DNA of 64,000 bases from Pseudomonas alkylphenolica (GCF_004025535.1 NZ_QJRG01000033.1:1-64000), one strand, 5' to 3'; positions 9,036-18,518 are shown, counted from the stretch's first letter. The notes: generated from the sequence alone by a model not told the origin. Program-made: numbers and translations.

Positions 9036-9752
9036 CTAGCTCACCGACTGCAACACCCTGGGTTGTGCCATCTGGTTGATCTGGCGGATACCGGTCGCAC
9101 TGATTTGCAGCAGGCGCGAAGTCTCGTTTTCGCGAATCCACCCGGACTGCATGAACAGCTTCATCAAACCGCTGCCCAAAGCGCCGCCCAGGTGCGGACG
9201 ATGATCGTTCCATTCGCTGCCGCACCGACAACTACTTAGGCCTTTGCATTGATAACGGGCAAACGCGTCGATAAAAATGCCGTGGCGAGCAAACTGCCGA
9301 CGCCCTTCCGACGTCACTTCAGCCTGCTGCTCCACGCCCTCAAGCCAGCCGGCATCGTACAAACGCTGATAGAGATCAGCCGCCAATTCGCCGCCCAGGT
9401 GATCACCACACAACCGGGCCCGGCGCATGGACAAGGGCACTTCGACACACGCCTGGGCCGCCCCTTGATCCCGGCCGGTAACCTGAACACTGGCGAGCGC
9501 CTCCACGGCTGCGCCAACTTCAGGCCCGGCCAGCCTGAAGTATCGCTTTCGCCCTCGGGGCTCAAGTTTTAGCAAGCCGCTGGCGGACAGTTTTGCCAGG
9601 TGCGCACTGGCCGAAGATGGCGTCAGGCCGGTCATGACTGCCAGTTCATCAGAGGGCCGTGCCATGCCATCGATCAATGCCCAGAGCATCGCGCTACGTT
9701 TTGGGTCGGCAAGCAGGCTGGCAATCTGGCTAATACTTGTTACAGGTTTCAT
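9036..9752 (-). CDS. ArsR-type regulator with C-terminal extension
   Basis: A 238-aa protein. Residues 1-90 form an ArsR-type winged helix (LLADPKRSAMLWALIDG, then LTPSSASAHLAKLSASGLL). The remaining 140 residues carry a cysteine cluster C-x6-C-x-C followed by DHRPHLGGALG, a motif common to this longer ArsR subgroup; a metal or small-molecule site there is possible. Single gene, divergent from the AT-rich spacer 9753-10222. Target unknown. Confidence 0.83.
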   Translation of the reverse strand: MKPVTSISQIASLLADPKRSAMLWALIDGMARPSDELAVMTGLTPSSASAHLAKLSASGLLKLEPRGRKRYFRLAGPEVGAAVEALASVQVTGRDQGAAQACVEVPLSMRRARLCGDHLGGELAADLYQRLYDAGWLEGVEQQAEVTSEGRRQFARHGIFIDAFARYQCKGLSSCRCGSEWNDHRPHLGGALGSGLMKLFMQSGWIRENETSRLLQISATGIRQINQMAQPRVLQSVS

Positions 9753-10222
9753 ATCTCAACTCCCTGCGAGATCACATCTGATATCGATTGAATAACCATG
9801 TCAGCAGCATTTACTGCGAGGTTCCCGATGCCAGAGCGGTTGGAAGTTGTAATATTGGCTCAGCTATAACCCGTACTTAAAAAATAAAAGTCAGAGTGAG
9901 AGCAATACGTGCTGGCCGTTGGCATGGAAGTTCCTCACGCTGGAAACGACTGCTGGATCCATTATAAGCCGCCACGGGGAAACAATTTCCTTCGTCATCG
10001 GCACGCAAGGAGTAAATCCGTCCTGTTCTTGCAAACCAGAACAATAATCCATGCCGGATAATAGTTGACAAGTCCGGTAATGATTGTTGCAAAACCGCAG
10101 CCCACACCTCTTTATTACAACAACCAAATAGCTGGCCATAAAAAAAGTTGAAATTAAACCTACAAACAACGCACACAAAAGCTACAAACTTTTAAGCAAG
10201 CTCTGCAATAATACCGAGCACA
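9753..10222. other. 470-bp AT-rich region without a supported gene
   Basis: This is clearly richer in A/T than the rest of the window, with runs such as TTAAAAAATAAAA and CATAAAAAAAG. Two overlapping minus-strand open frames (9877-10176 and 9891-10178) start only at GTG or TTG, have no ribosome-binding site and do not look like known proteins. One of them would start with a hydrophobic stretch, so a small membrane peptide is not excluded. It also holds the ArsR promoter at its left end. Confidence 0.5.
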
Positions 10223-11140
10223 CTACAGGCTCACCTGTTTCAACTGTTCAAACAGGAGCTGACAACGCGCCCTGAGCAGATTACGCAGTAGCTGCACCGG
10301 CTTGCCTACTTGCGCCCGATGTGTGCAGATCAGGTTCAACGGTGCAGGTTCTCCCCGCAGGTGCCCCAACAGCACCTTCAAGCGCCCTGAACGCACATCA
10401 GAGGCCACATCCAGCCAGGATTTGTAGGCGATCCCGTGGCCAGCCAGTGCCCACCGGCGAACCACATCGGCATCATCACAAAAGCGGTCACCGCTCACGC
10501 TGACCCCCACGGCTCCCGCCCCCTGCCCAAACTGCCAATAATCGTGCACACGACTGCCCAACTGGTAGAGCAGGCAATTGTGCTGAGCCAGGTCGCCCAA
10601 CGCCTTCGGTTCACCGTAGCACTCAAGATAGGCGGGCGACGCGCACAATACCCGTCGATTGTCCGGGCACAGGGGTAACGCCACCAGGCTTGAATCTTCC
10701 GGCGTGCCGTAGCGCAAGGCGATGTCCGCAGCCTGACGAAACAAGTCGGCATTGCGGTCGCCCAACAGCAAGCGCACGGACAGTTTCGGGTGGTCGCGCT
10801 GCAGTTCATCCAGCCAGGGCAACAGCACATTGCGACCGAAGTCAGAAGGCGCAGAAAGCTGCAAGACGCCACTGACTTCATCTTGCCCCCGCACCAGTTG
10901 GCGCCGCCCTTCCTCAAGGCTCGCCAGCGCGCTGCGCGCATGCTGCAAAAAAACCTCGCCTTCCGCCGTCAGGCGCAAGTTGCGGGTAGAACGGGCTAGC
11001 AAACGCGTACCGAGTTGCTGTTCAAGACGTTTAAGCGCGGCACTGGCCACCGCCGGAGAGAGATCGAGCAGGCGCGCCGCGGCTGACAGGCTACCCAGCT
11101 CGGCGGTGCGCACAAACAATTGCAGGTCATCGAATCGCAT
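10223..11140 (-). CDS. LysR-family regulator, divergent from oxidoreductase
   Basis: A 305-aa LysR regulator with the HTH in the first 60 residues (LGSLSAAARLLDLSPAVASA) and a substrate-binding domain after about residue 90. It belongs to the large CrgA/DmlR-like group found beside oxidoreductases and is divergent from the MDR-family dehydrogenase with a 114-bp gap, so it probably controls that gene. The effector is unknown. Confidence 0.88.
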   Translation of the reverse strand: MRFDDLQLFVRTAELGSLSAAARLLDLSPAVASAALKRLEQQLGTRLLARSTRNLRLTAEGEVFLQHARSALASLEEGRRQLVRGQDEVSGVLQLSAPSDFGRNVLLPWLDELQRDHPKLSVRLLLGDRNADLFRQAADIALRYGTPEDSSLVALPLCPDNRRVLCASPAYLECYGEPKALGDLAQHNCLLYQLGSRVHDYWQFGQGAGAVGVSVSGDRFCDDADVVRRWALAGHGIAYKSWLDVASDVRSGRLKVLLGHLRGEPAPLNLICTHRAQVGKPVQLLRNLLRARCQLLFEQLKQVSL

Positions 11141-11254
11141 GGGGCGGCGCCATTATCAAAAAAATATTGAAAGTATCTCTTGTTCTAGCGACTTTTAACT
11201 AAAAGTAAAAGCGCCAATCATGGCGCCCTCACTCCTGTTCAAAGAACGACCCCC

Positions 11255-12268
11255 ATGAAAGCCATTGCCTACTACCACTCGTTGCCCATCACCGATCCGG
11301 CCTCGCTGCAGGACATTGAACTGCCGACCCCGGCACCCGGCCCACGCGATCTGCTAGTGGAGGTGCGCGCCATCTCGGTCAACCCGGTCGATACCAAAGT
11401 GCGCAACAACGTGCAGCCCGAAGCCGGGGTGGCCAAAGTGCTGGGTTGGGATGTGGCGGGTGTGGTCAAGGCCGTGGGCAGCGACGTCAGCCTGTTCCAA
11501 CCCGGCGACAAGGTTTACTACGCAGGCTCCATCGCCCGCGCCGGGGCAAACAGTGAACTGCATGTCGTCGACGAGCGCATCGTCGGCCATATGCCCAAGA
11601 CCCTGAGTTTTGCCGAAGCGGCAGCCCTGCCGTTGACCGCCATCACCGCCTGGGAGCTTCTGTTCGAGCGCCTTCAGGTAGCTGAAGGCCAGGCTGATCT
11701 TGGCCAGCGCCTGTTGATCGTCGGCGCGGCGGGCGGTGTCGGCTCGATCCTGACCCAGCTGGCCCGTCAGTTGACCGGACTCACTGTGATCGGTACCGCT
11801 TCGCGTCCACAGACCCGTGAATGGGTCGAGCAGTTAGGCGCCAACCTGGTGGTCGATCACAGCCAGCCACTGGCTGAGGCACTGAAGGCGCAAGGCATCG
11901 ATCACGTGACCCATGTGGCCAGCCTGACCCAGACAGACCAGCACCTGGCGCAACTGGTCGAGGCGCTGGCACCGCAAGGCAAGCTGGCATTGATCGATGA
12001 CCCAAAACAGCTGGATGTCGGCCTGCTCAAGCGCAAGAGCCTGTCGCTGCATTGGGAGTTCATGTACACCCGCTCGCTGTTCGAGACTGCTGACATGATC
12101 GAGCAGCATCACCTGCTCAACCGGGTCGCCGAGCTGATCGATGCCGGCACCCTCAAAACTACCCTCGGCGAGCACTACGGCACCATCAATGCGGCCAACC
12201 TGCGCCGCGCCCACGCTTTACTGGAAAGCGGCGCAGCCAAAGGCAAGATCGTTCTCGAAGGCTTCTGA
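11255..12268 (+). CDS. quinone-oxidoreductase-like MDR dehydrogenase
   Basis: A 337-aa medium-chain dehydrogenase of the zinc-binding alcohol dehydrogenase family 1/quinone oxidoreductase type. The GroES-like N-terminal domain has NPVDTKVRNNV and GWDVAGVV; the Rossmann motif is VGAAGGVGSILTQLA. The catalytic zinc ligands of classical alcohol dehydrogenases are not evident, pointing to an NADPH-dependent enone or quinone reductase. Divergent from a LysR gene, followed by a terminator-like hairpin. Confidence 0.87.
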   Translation: MKAIAYYHSLPITDPASLQDIELPTPAPGPRDLLVEVRAISVNPVDTKVRNNVQPEAGVAKVLGWDVAGVVKAVGSDVSLFQPGDKVYYAGSIARAGANSELHVVDERIVGHMPKTLSFAEAAALPLTAITAWELLFERLQVAEGQADLGQRLLIVGAAGGVGSILTQLARQLTGLTVIGTASRPQTREWVEQLGANLVVDHSQPLAEALKAQGIDHVTHVASLTQTDQHLAQLVEALAPQGKLALIDDPKQLDVGLLKRKSLSLHWEFMYTRSLFETADMIEQHHLLNRVAELIDAGTLKTTLGEHYGTINAANLRRAHALLESGAAKGKIVLEGF

Positions 12269-12283
12269 AACCTTCTGAAACAA

Positions 12284-12313
12284 CACGCCCACCTCGATTT
12301 CGGGGTGGGCGTG
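12284..12313 (+). terminator. hairpin after the MDR dehydrogenase
   Basis: A 13-bp stem (CACGCCCACCTCG / CGGGGTGGGCGTG, one G-T pair) with a 4-base loop begins 16 bp after the stop codon. It is GC-rich without a T-run, so a moderate terminator. Confidence 0.6.
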
Positions 12314-12403
12314 ACCGTCAGTCCGACAACTGACCCAGATCATTTCCCGGCCAGCAGGCAGCGCTACAATTCTTCAGCCAACGCTAACCGCAGGTGTGCA
12401 ACG

Positions 12404-12568
12404 ATGATCATTCAAGTCAGTGCATCAAGCCAGAAACCCGGCTGCCCGTGGCAAGTTCGACTGGACCAGCACGTGGTGAGCTTTCGCAGCGAAGCCGAAG
12501 CCCGGACCTTCGTCAATACCTTGCAGACCCGTCTACAGGCGCCCCATCCGCTCAAACAGCTCGGCTGA
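12404..12568 (+). CDS. small conserved-looking protein, 54 aa
   Basis: A 54-aa protein starting at ATG 12404 behind AGGTG. It contains a compact pattern, LDQHVVSFRSEAEARTFVNTL, that would form a strand and an amphipathic helix. I do not recognise a named family, though small proteins of this form are common in Pseudomonas. The in-frame start at 12305 lies inside the upstream terminator and is rejected. Its last 17 bases overlap the convergent Bcr/CflA gene. Confidence 0.6.
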   Translation: MIIQVSASSQKPGCPWQVRLDQHVVSFRSEAEARTFVNTLQTRLQAPHPLKQLG

Positions 12569-13733
12569 ACTGCAAGCGCCGGGTGGCCATTGCTATCGCC
12601 ACCGCCACCAGGCCACACACGCTGATGACCAAGGCCATCGGCACCGCCGTACCGTCGTGCAGCAGACTGACCATTGCCGCAGCCCCTGCGGCGACACTGA
12701 ACTGCACACTGCCAAGCAATGCTGAAGCACTCCCGGCACGTGCTCCCTGCCCGTTCATGGCGCAGGCCGACGCGTTGGGGATGATGCACCCCAGGCTGGC
12801 AATACAGACGAACAGCGGAATGAGCAGAGGCCACAGCCGCACCGGTTGCAACGCGCTGACAGCCAGCAAAGCCAAGCCCGCCAACAGGTACACCCACACG
12901 GTACGCGCCAGCAAAAATGCCGGCCCGCGCTTGGCCAGCAGCCGGGCGTTAACCTGAGCGACCAGAATGAACCCCGCCGCGTTGCTGCCGAACAACCAGC
13001 CATAGTGCTCGGCAGGCACGCCATAGAGCTTGATAAACACAAACGGCGAGCCCGCGATGTAGGCGAACATGCCCGCCAGGGCGATGCCTCCGGTCAGGGC
13101 ATGCCCGAGAAAAATGCGGTCCTTGAGCAAACTGCCGTATTGGCGCAGCGCACCCGAGAGCGGCTGACGCGGCTGAGTCGCCGGCAAGCTCTCGGGCAGC
13201 CCGAGCGTAACGGCCAGGCTGCACAAGGCGCTGAACAGGGTCAGGGCGATGAAGATCGACTGCCAGCCAAACGCATTGACCAGCACGCCGCCCAGCATCG
13301 GCGCCAGGATAGGCGCCAGGCCCATCACCAGCATCAGCTGGGAAAACACTTTGGCCGACGCCACCGCATCGCATTTGTCACTGACAATCGCCCGCGACAG
13401 CACCATGCCGGCACACCCGCCCAGCGCCTGGACAAAGCGCGCCAGGATCAGCGCGTCCAGGGTGGGGGCAAACGCACAGGCCAGCGAGGCCAGGGTAAAC
13501 AGGCTGACGCCGATCAGCAGCGGAACCCGGCGACCAAAACGGTCAGCCATTGGGCCATAGACCAGTTGACCGATGGACAAACCGAGGAAGTACACCGCCA
13601 GGGTGGTCTGAATGTGTTTTTCGTCGGTAGCGAATGCCAGCGCCATGGCCGGGAAACCTGGCAGGTAGAAATCAATCGCCAGGGGGCCGAACGCACTCAA
13701 GGCGCCCAGAATCAAAATGGTTCGCAGGTTCAT
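12552..13733 (-). CDS. Bcr/CflA-family multidrug exporter
   Basis: A 393-aa major-facilitator transporter with twelve predicted membrane segments. The N-terminal LGALSAFGPLAIDFYLPGFP and the loop motif GPMADRFGRRVPLLIG are typical of the Bcr/CflA drug:H+ antiporters (bicyclomycin, chloramphenicol and similar exports). It stands alone and converges with a 54-aa gene by a 17-bp overlap. Substrate unknown. Confidence 0.9.
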   Translation of the reverse strand: MNLRTILILGALSAFGPLAIDFYLPGFPAMALAFATDEKHIQTTLAVYFLGLSIGQLVYGPMADRFGRRVPLLIGVSLFTLASLACAFAPTLDALILARFVQALGGCAGMVLSRAIVSDKCDAVASAKVFSQLMLVMGLAPILAPMLGGVLVNAFGWQSIFIALTLFSALCSLAVTLGLPESLPATQPRQPLSGALRQYGSLLKDRIFLGHALTGGIALAGMFAYIAGSPFVFIKLYGVPAEHYGWLFGSNAAGFILVAQVNARLLAKRGPAFLLARTVWVYLLAGLALLAVSALQPVRLWPLLIPLFVCIASLGCIIPNASACAMNGQGARAGSASALLGSVQFSVAAGAAAMVSLLHDGTAVPMALVISVCGLVAVAIAMATRRLQFSRAV

Positions 13734-13805
13734 CGGAAATCCATAGCAGGCTAAGCAAGTCCGCTAGTCTAACCGCCCCGCCGGGGTTTGGCTGTGAAGA
13801 GTTGT

Positions 13806-13841
13806 GCCCGCGCCGCGAATCTTTTCGTGCCCGGCGCGGGC
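13806..13841 (-). terminator. hairpin after copZ
   Basis: A GC-rich 9-bp stem (GCCCGCGCC 13806-13814, GGCGCGGGC 13833-13841) lies 8 bp after the copZ stop on the minus strand, with a second small CGAA/TTCG pairing in the loop. No T-run; it probably ends the copZ message. Confidence 0.6.
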
Positions 13842-13849
13842 AAATGGGC

Positions 13850-14047
13850 TCAGACCGCTTCGGCTTGGTAGCCCTCTTCACGGATCAGTTGAAGAATTTC
13901 CGGGGTTGGCAACGCGCTCTGCACCTTGACCTGCTTCTGGCCCAGGTCGACTTCGACAATGGCCTCAGCATCCTGAGCCTGAACAGCGCGAGTCACGGCC
14001 TTGACGCAATGGCCGCAGGTCATTCCTTGAACGTTGAACACTTGCAT
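13850..14047 (-). CDS. copZ: copper chaperone (HMA domain)
   Basis: A 65-aa heavy-metal-associated domain protein: the whole chain is one ferredoxin-like HMA fold with the Cu(I)-binding motif GMTCGHC near the N-terminus. CopZ-type proteins carry Cu(I) in the cytoplasm to CopA. Start at ATG 14047 behind a strong AGGAGG; the longer frame to 14092 covers the CueR-type promoter and is rejected. It is divergent from the copA side and has its own CueR-type promoter. Confidence 0.93.
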   Translation of the reverse strand: MQVFNVQGMTCGHCVKAVTRAVQAQDAEAIVEVDLGQKQVKVQSALPTPEILQLIREEGYQAEAV

Positions 14048-14075
14048 GGGGATTGCCTCCTGTGGATTTGAAACA

Positions 14076-14106
14076 AGTTTCAAGCTTGCCACCGGGGCAA
14101 GGTCAA
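14076..14106 (-). promoter_or_regulatory. CueR-type promoter of copZ
   Basis: On the minus strand: -35 TTGACC (14106-14101), a 19-bp spacer and a -10 GAAACT (14081-14076). The long spacer carries a dyad CTTGCC-N5-GGCAAG (14101-14085). Overlong spacers with a central dyad are the hallmark of MerR-family activators, and the sequence resembles the E. coli copA CueR operator. cueR lies 3 kb away in this same unit. Confidence 0.82.
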
Positions 14107-14194
14107 GATCCTAGACAACCTGCCGGGCTGGAAATCGTCGCCCGGGTCGGCCAAGCTGCGAACCTGACGATTGACGATGCAGGAGTTTCAATTC

Positions 14195-14581
14195 ATGCGC
14201 AGGGCAGCTTTCGGCTTTTTCGGCTTGCTGGGTATTTTCGGTCTGTTTACTCAGGCCCACGCCGCCGGGCCAAGCGACTACAGCATTCTGATCATTTCCC
14301 GCGAGCGCCTGGAAGTGGCCACCTCGTGCGAGATTGGCGTGTACATCAACGACCAACTGGCCGGCCGGGTGTTCCAGGAGCAATCGACTTCGTTCAACCT
14401 GCCGCCGGGCAGACTGGATGTACGCTTGCGCTACCTCCCGGGCCATGTACCGGGCTGCCAGCCCGGCATCGAGAATCAGCGCAGTACGCCACTGACGTTG
14501 CAGGCGGGCCAGATCAATAAATACCGGATCGCCGTCGATCAAGATGGACTCAAACTGATCAAGGCCGGCTTGGGCTATTGA
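14195..14581 (+). CDS. secreted protein of unknown function in the copper unit
   Basis: A 128-aa protein with a clear signal peptide (MRRAAFGFFGLLGIFGLF, cut after AHA), so periplasmic. The mature part reads like a small PEGA-type beta domain (VYINDQLAGRVF, then FNLPPGRLDVRLRYLPG) with two cysteines. I do not recognise a named family. I chose ATG 14195 because AGGAG is 9 bp upstream; the in-frame starts at 14171 and 14177 precede that site. Its stop codon lies inside the CueR-type promoter of copA, and it is divergent from copZ. A copper role is only suggested by position. Confidence 0.7.
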   Translation: MRRAAFGFFGLLGIFGLFTQAHAAGPSDYSILIISRERLEVATSCEIGVYINDQLAGRVFQEQSTSFNLPPGRLDVRLRYLPGHVPGCQPGIENQRSTPLTLQAGQINKYRIAVDQDGLKLIKAGLGY

Positions 14582-14608
14582 CCTTCCCCGCATGGCAAGG
14601 TTGATGCT
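14578..14608 (+). promoter_or_regulatory. CueR-type promoter of copA-cueR
   Basis: -35 TTGACC (14578-14583), 19-bp spacer, -10 GATGCT (14603-14608). The spacer contains ACCTT-N11-AAGGT (14581-14601), very close to the E. coli CueR operator at copA. The -35 overlaps the stop codon of the upstream gene. Spacer length and hexamers match the copZ promoter on the other strand. Confidence 0.87.
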
Positions 14609-14634
14609 GGAGGCCTGTCCAAGGAGGAGTGCCC

Positions 14635-17037
14635 ATGTCTGCATCTACCACTTTCGATCTGCCCATTGCCGGTATGACCTGCGCCAGTTGCGCTGGCCGG
14701 GTCGAGCGCGCCCTGCGCAAAGTCAGCGGCGCCGAACAGGTCAGTGTCAACCTCGCCACCGAACAGGCGCGGATTCAAGCCCCCGCCGATAGCTTGCCGG
14801 CGCTGGTCGAGGCCGTCGAACAGGCCGGCTACCATGTTCCCAGCCAGACCCTGGAACTGCAGATCCAGGGCATGACCTGCGCCTCCTGTGCTGGCCGGGT
14901 CGAACGCGCACTCAGTAAGGTTGCCGGGGTTCAACAGGTCAGCGTCAACCTGGCCAACGAACGTGCCCACCTGCAACTGCTCGGCCACCTCGACAGCAGC
15001 GTGCTGATCGATGCGGTCACCCGCGCGGGCTATTCAGCCAGTTTGCCCCAGAGCACCCAGACCAATCAGGTCGATGCCGAGCGACGCCTGCGTAAGGAGC
15101 GCTGGTCGGTGGCGCTTGCCGTATTACTGGCTTTGCCGCTGGTGTTGCCGATGCTCCTGCAACCGTTCGGCGTGCACTGGATGTTACCGGCCTGGGCGCA
15201 GTTCGTTCTGGCCACACCGGTGCAGTTCATTCTCGGCGCACGTTTCTATGTCGCAGCCTGGAAAGCTGTTCGCGCCGGTGCCGGCAACATGGACCTTCTG
15301 GTCGCCATCGGGACCAGCGCTGGCTACGGCCTGAGCCTGTATGAATGGGCACAGGCAAGCCCCGGGGTGATGCCCCACTTGTACTTTGAAGCCTCCGCCG
15401 TGGTGATCGCGCTGGTGTTGCTCGGCAAGTACCTGGAAAGCCGCGCCAAACGCCAGACTGCCAGTGCCATCCGAGCCCTGGAAGCCCTCCGCCCGGAACG
15501 AGCCCTGTTGCTGGTCGATGGCCAGGAACGCGATGTGGCGATCAGCGAGCTGCGCCTGCAGGATCTGGTGGTGGTCAAACCTGGCGAACGCTTTGCCGTT
15601 GACGGCGAGGTGGTCGAAGGCCAGAGCCACGCCGATGAAGCACTGATCAGCGGCGAAAGCCTGCCGGTGCCAAAGCAGCCCGGCGACAAGGTCACCGGTG
15701 GGGCGATCAACGGCGAAGGGCGGCTGATTGTCCGTACTCTGGCGCTGGGGACGGAAACCGTATTGGCGCGAATCATCCGCCTGGTCGAAGACGCACAGGC
15801 GGCCAAGGCACCGATCCAGAAGCTGGTCGACCGGGTCAGCCAGGTGTTCGTGCCCGCCGTGCTCGTACTGGCGCTGATCACCCTGGTTGGCTGGTGGCTC
15901 AGCGGCGCCCCGATTGAAACCGCAGTTATCAATGCGGTGGCCGTGCTGGTGATCGCCTGTCCTTGCGCACTGGGCCTGGCCACGCCGACAGCAATCATGG
16001 CCGGTACCGGGGTTGCGGCCCGTCACGGCATTCTGATCAAAGATGCCGAAGCGCTGGAGCGCGCCCACGCGGTCAACCGGGTGGTGTTCGACAAGACCGG
16101 CACCCTGACCTCCGGCAGTCCACGCATTGTTCACAGCCAGGCTGTCGTCGGCGCACCCGCGCAGTTGCTACAACTGGCCGGCGCCCTGCAACGTGGTAGC
16201 GAACACCCGCTGGCCAAGGCAGTACTCGATGCCTGTGCAGAACAGGGCCTGACGGTGGCTGATATCAGCAATAGCCAGTCACTTACCGGTCGCGGTATCG
16301 CCGGCAGCCTCGACGGCCGCGAACTGGCTTTGGGCAACCGACGTCTGCTTGAGGAGTGCGGCCTGCAACCCGGGGCGCTCGCTGCCAGCGCGCAGGCCTG
16401 GGAAGCCGAAGGCAGAACGTTGTCCTGGTTGATCGAGCGCGGTCCGCAGGCACAGGTGCTGGGGCTGCTGGCGTTTGGCGACAGCCTCAAGCCCGGTGCC
16501 GGGCAAGCCGTTCAGCAACTGGCCGACCAGGGCATCAGCAGCCATCTGCTGACTGGCGATAACCGTGGCAGTGCCAAGGTTGTTGCCCTGGCGTTGGGGA
16601 TCGACGATGTGCACGCCGAGGTGCTGCCGGCCGACAAGGCGGCCACGGTGACGGCACTCAAGCAATCGGGTGTGGTGGCGATGGTCGGCGACGGTATCAA
16701 CGATGCGCCGGCCCTGGCGGCTGCCGACATCGGTATCGCTATGGGCGGTGGCACCGACGTGGCCATGCAGGCTGCCGGTATTACCCTTATGCGGGGTGAC
16801 CCGCGCCTGGTGCCTGCGGCGCTGGAGATCAGCCGCAAGACTTATGCGAAGATTCGCCAGAACCTGTTCTGGGCCTTTATCTACAACCTGATCGGCATTC
16901 CCCTGGCCGCCTTCGGTATGCTCAATCCGGTACTGGCCGGTGCGGCGATGGCGCTGTCGAGCGTCAGCGTGGTCAGCAATGCGCTGTTGCTCAAGACCTG
17001 GAAACCCGAAACCCCGCCGCAGGACAATGCCTCATGA
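14635..17037 (+). CDS. copA: Cu(I)-exporting P-type ATPase
   Basis: An 800-aa P1B-type ATPase that pumps Cu(I) from cytoplasm to periplasm. Two N-terminal HMA domains each carry GMTCASC (Cys16/19 and Cys82/85). Downstream come the membrane metal-binding CPC (442-444), the phosphorylation motif DKTGTLT (Asp486), the SEHPLA motif and [10 protein letters not shown]. Length is normal for the family. ATG 14635 is preceded by AAGGAGGAG; a GTG two codons upstream overlaps that site. The cueR start overlaps its stop by 4 bp. Confidence 0.96.
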   Translation: MSASTTFDLPIAGMTCASCAGRVERALRKVSGAEQVSVNLATEQARIQAPADSLPALVEAVEQAGYHVPSQTLELQIQGMTCASCAGRVERALSKVAGVQQVSVNLANERAHLQLLGHLDSSVLIDAVTRAGYSASLPQSTQTNQVDAERRLRKERWSVALAVLLALPLVLPMLLQPFGVHWMLPAWAQFVLATPVQFILGARFYVAAWKAVRAGAGNMDLLVAIGTSAGYGLSLYEWAQASPGVMPHLYFEASAVVIALVLLGKYLESRAKRQTASAIRALEALRPERALLLVDGQERDVAISELRLQDLVVVKPGERFAVDGEVVEGQSHADEALISGESLPVPKQPGDKVTGGAINGEGRLIVRTLALGTETVLARIIRLVEDAQAAKAPIQKLVDRVSQVFVPAVLVLALITLVGWWLSGAPIETAVINAVAVLVIACPCALGLATPTAIMAGTGVAARHGILIKDAEALERAHAVNRVVFDKTGTLTSGSPRIVHSQAVVGAPAQLLQLAGALQRGSEHPLAKAVLDACAEQGLTVADISNSQSLTGRGIAGSLDGRELALGNRRLLEECGLQPGALAASAQAWEAEGRTLSWLIERGPQAQVLGLLAFGDSLKPGAGQAVQQLADQGISSHLLTGDNRGSAKVVALALGIDDVHAEVLPADKAATVTALKQSGVVAMVGDGINDAPALAAADIGIAMGGGTDVAMQAAGITLMRGDPRLVPAALEISRKTYAKIRQNLFWAFIYNLIGIPLAAFGMLNPVLAGAAMALSSVSVVSNALLLKTWKPETPPQDNAS

Positions 17038-17438
17038 ATATCGGTCAAGCCGCCCGGCGCTCCGGATTGAGCGCCAAGATGATTCGCTACTACGAGTCCA
17101 TCGGCCTGCTCAAGCCGGCCCTGCGCAGCGACAGTGGCTATCGCCTGTACCAGCAGGAGGACCTGCACCAACTGGCGTTTATCAAACGCTCGCGGGACCT
17201 GGGATTTTCCCTTGAGGAAGTCGCGCGCCTGCTGACCCTGTGGCAGGACCGCCAGCGCGCCAGCGCCGATGTCAAAGCCCTCGCCAGCCAGCACATCGAC
17301 GACCTCAACCGGCGCATCGAGGAACTTGTGAGCCTGCGCGATACCTTGAGTGAACTGGTCGCCCACTGCCAGGGCGACGACCGCCCGGACTGCCCGATCC
17401 TCAAGGACCTGGCAGCCGGCGGCAGCTGTTGTCACTGA
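17034..17438 (+). CDS. cueR: copper-responsive MerR-family activator
   Basis: A 134-aa MerR-family regulator. The N-terminal HTH ([20 protein letters not shown]) is followed by a long dimerisation helix and a metal loop with Cys112 and Cys120, the same positions as the Cu(I) ligands of E. coli CueR. A C-terminal GGSCCH tail adds two more cysteines. It overlaps copA by 4 bp and so is translated from the copper-induced message, giving positive control of both its own gene and copZ. Confidence 0.93.
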   Translation: MNIGQAARRSGLSAKMIRYYESIGLLKPALRSDSGYRLYQQEDLHQLAFIKRSRDLGFSLEEVARLLTLWQDRQRASADVKALASQHIDDLNRRIEELVSLRDTLSELVAHCQGDDRPDCPILKDLAAGGSCCH

Positions 17439-17442
17439 CGGC

Positions 17443-18336
17443 TCATTGCAGCCACGGCGGCGCGGGCTCTTCGTCTTTGCTCGCGCCGTGCTCGGCGGCC
17501 TCCCTGACGGCCCGTCGGCGGGCTTCATCCAGACGTGCGGCGTCGATTTCGCGCATCACTCCGGCAACGTCGGCACTGTGCAGCTCTTCTTTGAACTGTC
17601 CCGTCAGTTCGCTATCTGGCAGCAGTTCGCCAGCCTGATACAGGGCCCACATTTCACGGGCATAGCGGGTCTGTTTGAGTTCCGGGGCAAAACGTCCGAA
17701 ATAAGCCGCCATGTTGCCGACATCACGCTCGAGCATGCTGAACGCGTGGTTGTTGCCTGCGGCATCCACTGCCTGTGGCAAGTCGATGATCACCGGCCCC
17801 TCGGGGCCGAGCAGGACGTTGAACTCCGACAGGTCGCCATGTACCAGGCCGGCACACAGCATCAGCACGATCTGGCGCACCACGAAGGTGTGGTATTCAC
17901 GCGCCTGCTCCGGCTCCAGGTGCACGTCATTGAGCCGCGGCGCCGCATCGCCAAATTCATCCGCGACCAGCTCCATCAGCAGCACACCGTCGAGAAAGTC
18001 GTACGGCCGTGGCACCCGCACCCCGGCATTGGCCAGACGGAACAGGGCCGCCACCTCAGCGTTCTGCCACGCGTCTTCAGCCTCCTTGCGCCCATACTTG
18101 GAGCCCTTGGCCATGGCCCGGGCCTGACGGCTGTTACGGACCTTGCGTCCCTCCTGGTACTCGGCAGCCTGGCGAAAGCTGCGTTTGTTGGCTTCCTTGT
18201 AGACTTTGGCGCAACGCAGTTCGCGGCCGCAGCGCACCACGTACACAGCGGCTTCTTTGCCGCTCATCAGCGGTCGCAATACTTCATCGACCAGTCCGTC
18301 TTCAACCAGGGGTTCAATGCGTTTTGGAGTCTTCAT
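17443..18336 (-). CDS. RIO1-family protein kinase
   Basis: A 297-aa RIO-type serine kinase-like protein. Visible motifs: a nucleotide-binding lysine segment (GKEAAVYVV then CAKVYK), catalytic HGDLSEFNVL and the metal motif IIDLPQAVD. In archaea and eukaryotes RIO kinases act in ribosome maturation; the role of the bacterial forms is not established. Start taken at ATG 18336; the upstream extension to 18483 has no good site. It converges with cueR only 4 bp away. Confidence 0.88.
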   Translation of the reverse strand: MKTPKRIEPLVEDGLVDEVLRPLMSGKEAAVYVVRCGRELRCAKVYKEANKRSFRQAAEYQEGRKVRNSRQARAMAKGSKYGRKEAEDAWQNAEVAALFRLANAGVRVPRPYDFLDGVLLMELVADEFGDAAPRLNDVHLEPEQAREYHTFVVRQIVLMLCAGLVHGDLSEFNVLLGPEGPVIIDLPQAVDAAGNNHAFSMLERDVGNMAAYFGRFAPELKQTRYAREMWALYQAGELLPDSELTGQFKEELHSADVAGVMREIDAARLDEARRRAVREAAEHGASKDEEPAPPWLQ

Positions 18337-18518
18337 CGGCTTTTGTCGGGGGTCCTGTTCTGCCAGACACGAGATTTTTTGTTGATCACCAGTACGGCAC
18401 CGGCTTGTCGCTGTAGCAAGACCGCACTGCGTTGTAACGGCAAACCGGCCGACTTGCCATAGTTTTTGTAACTCTGTCGGCACAATCGTTCACAAAAACC
18501 GTTAGCACCCTTTTCCAG

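Noticed and set aside
9877..10178. Two overlapping minus-strand frames of 99 and 95 aa
   Set aside because: Start only at GTG/TTG, no ribosome-binding site, no family; kept only as a possibility in the spacer entry.
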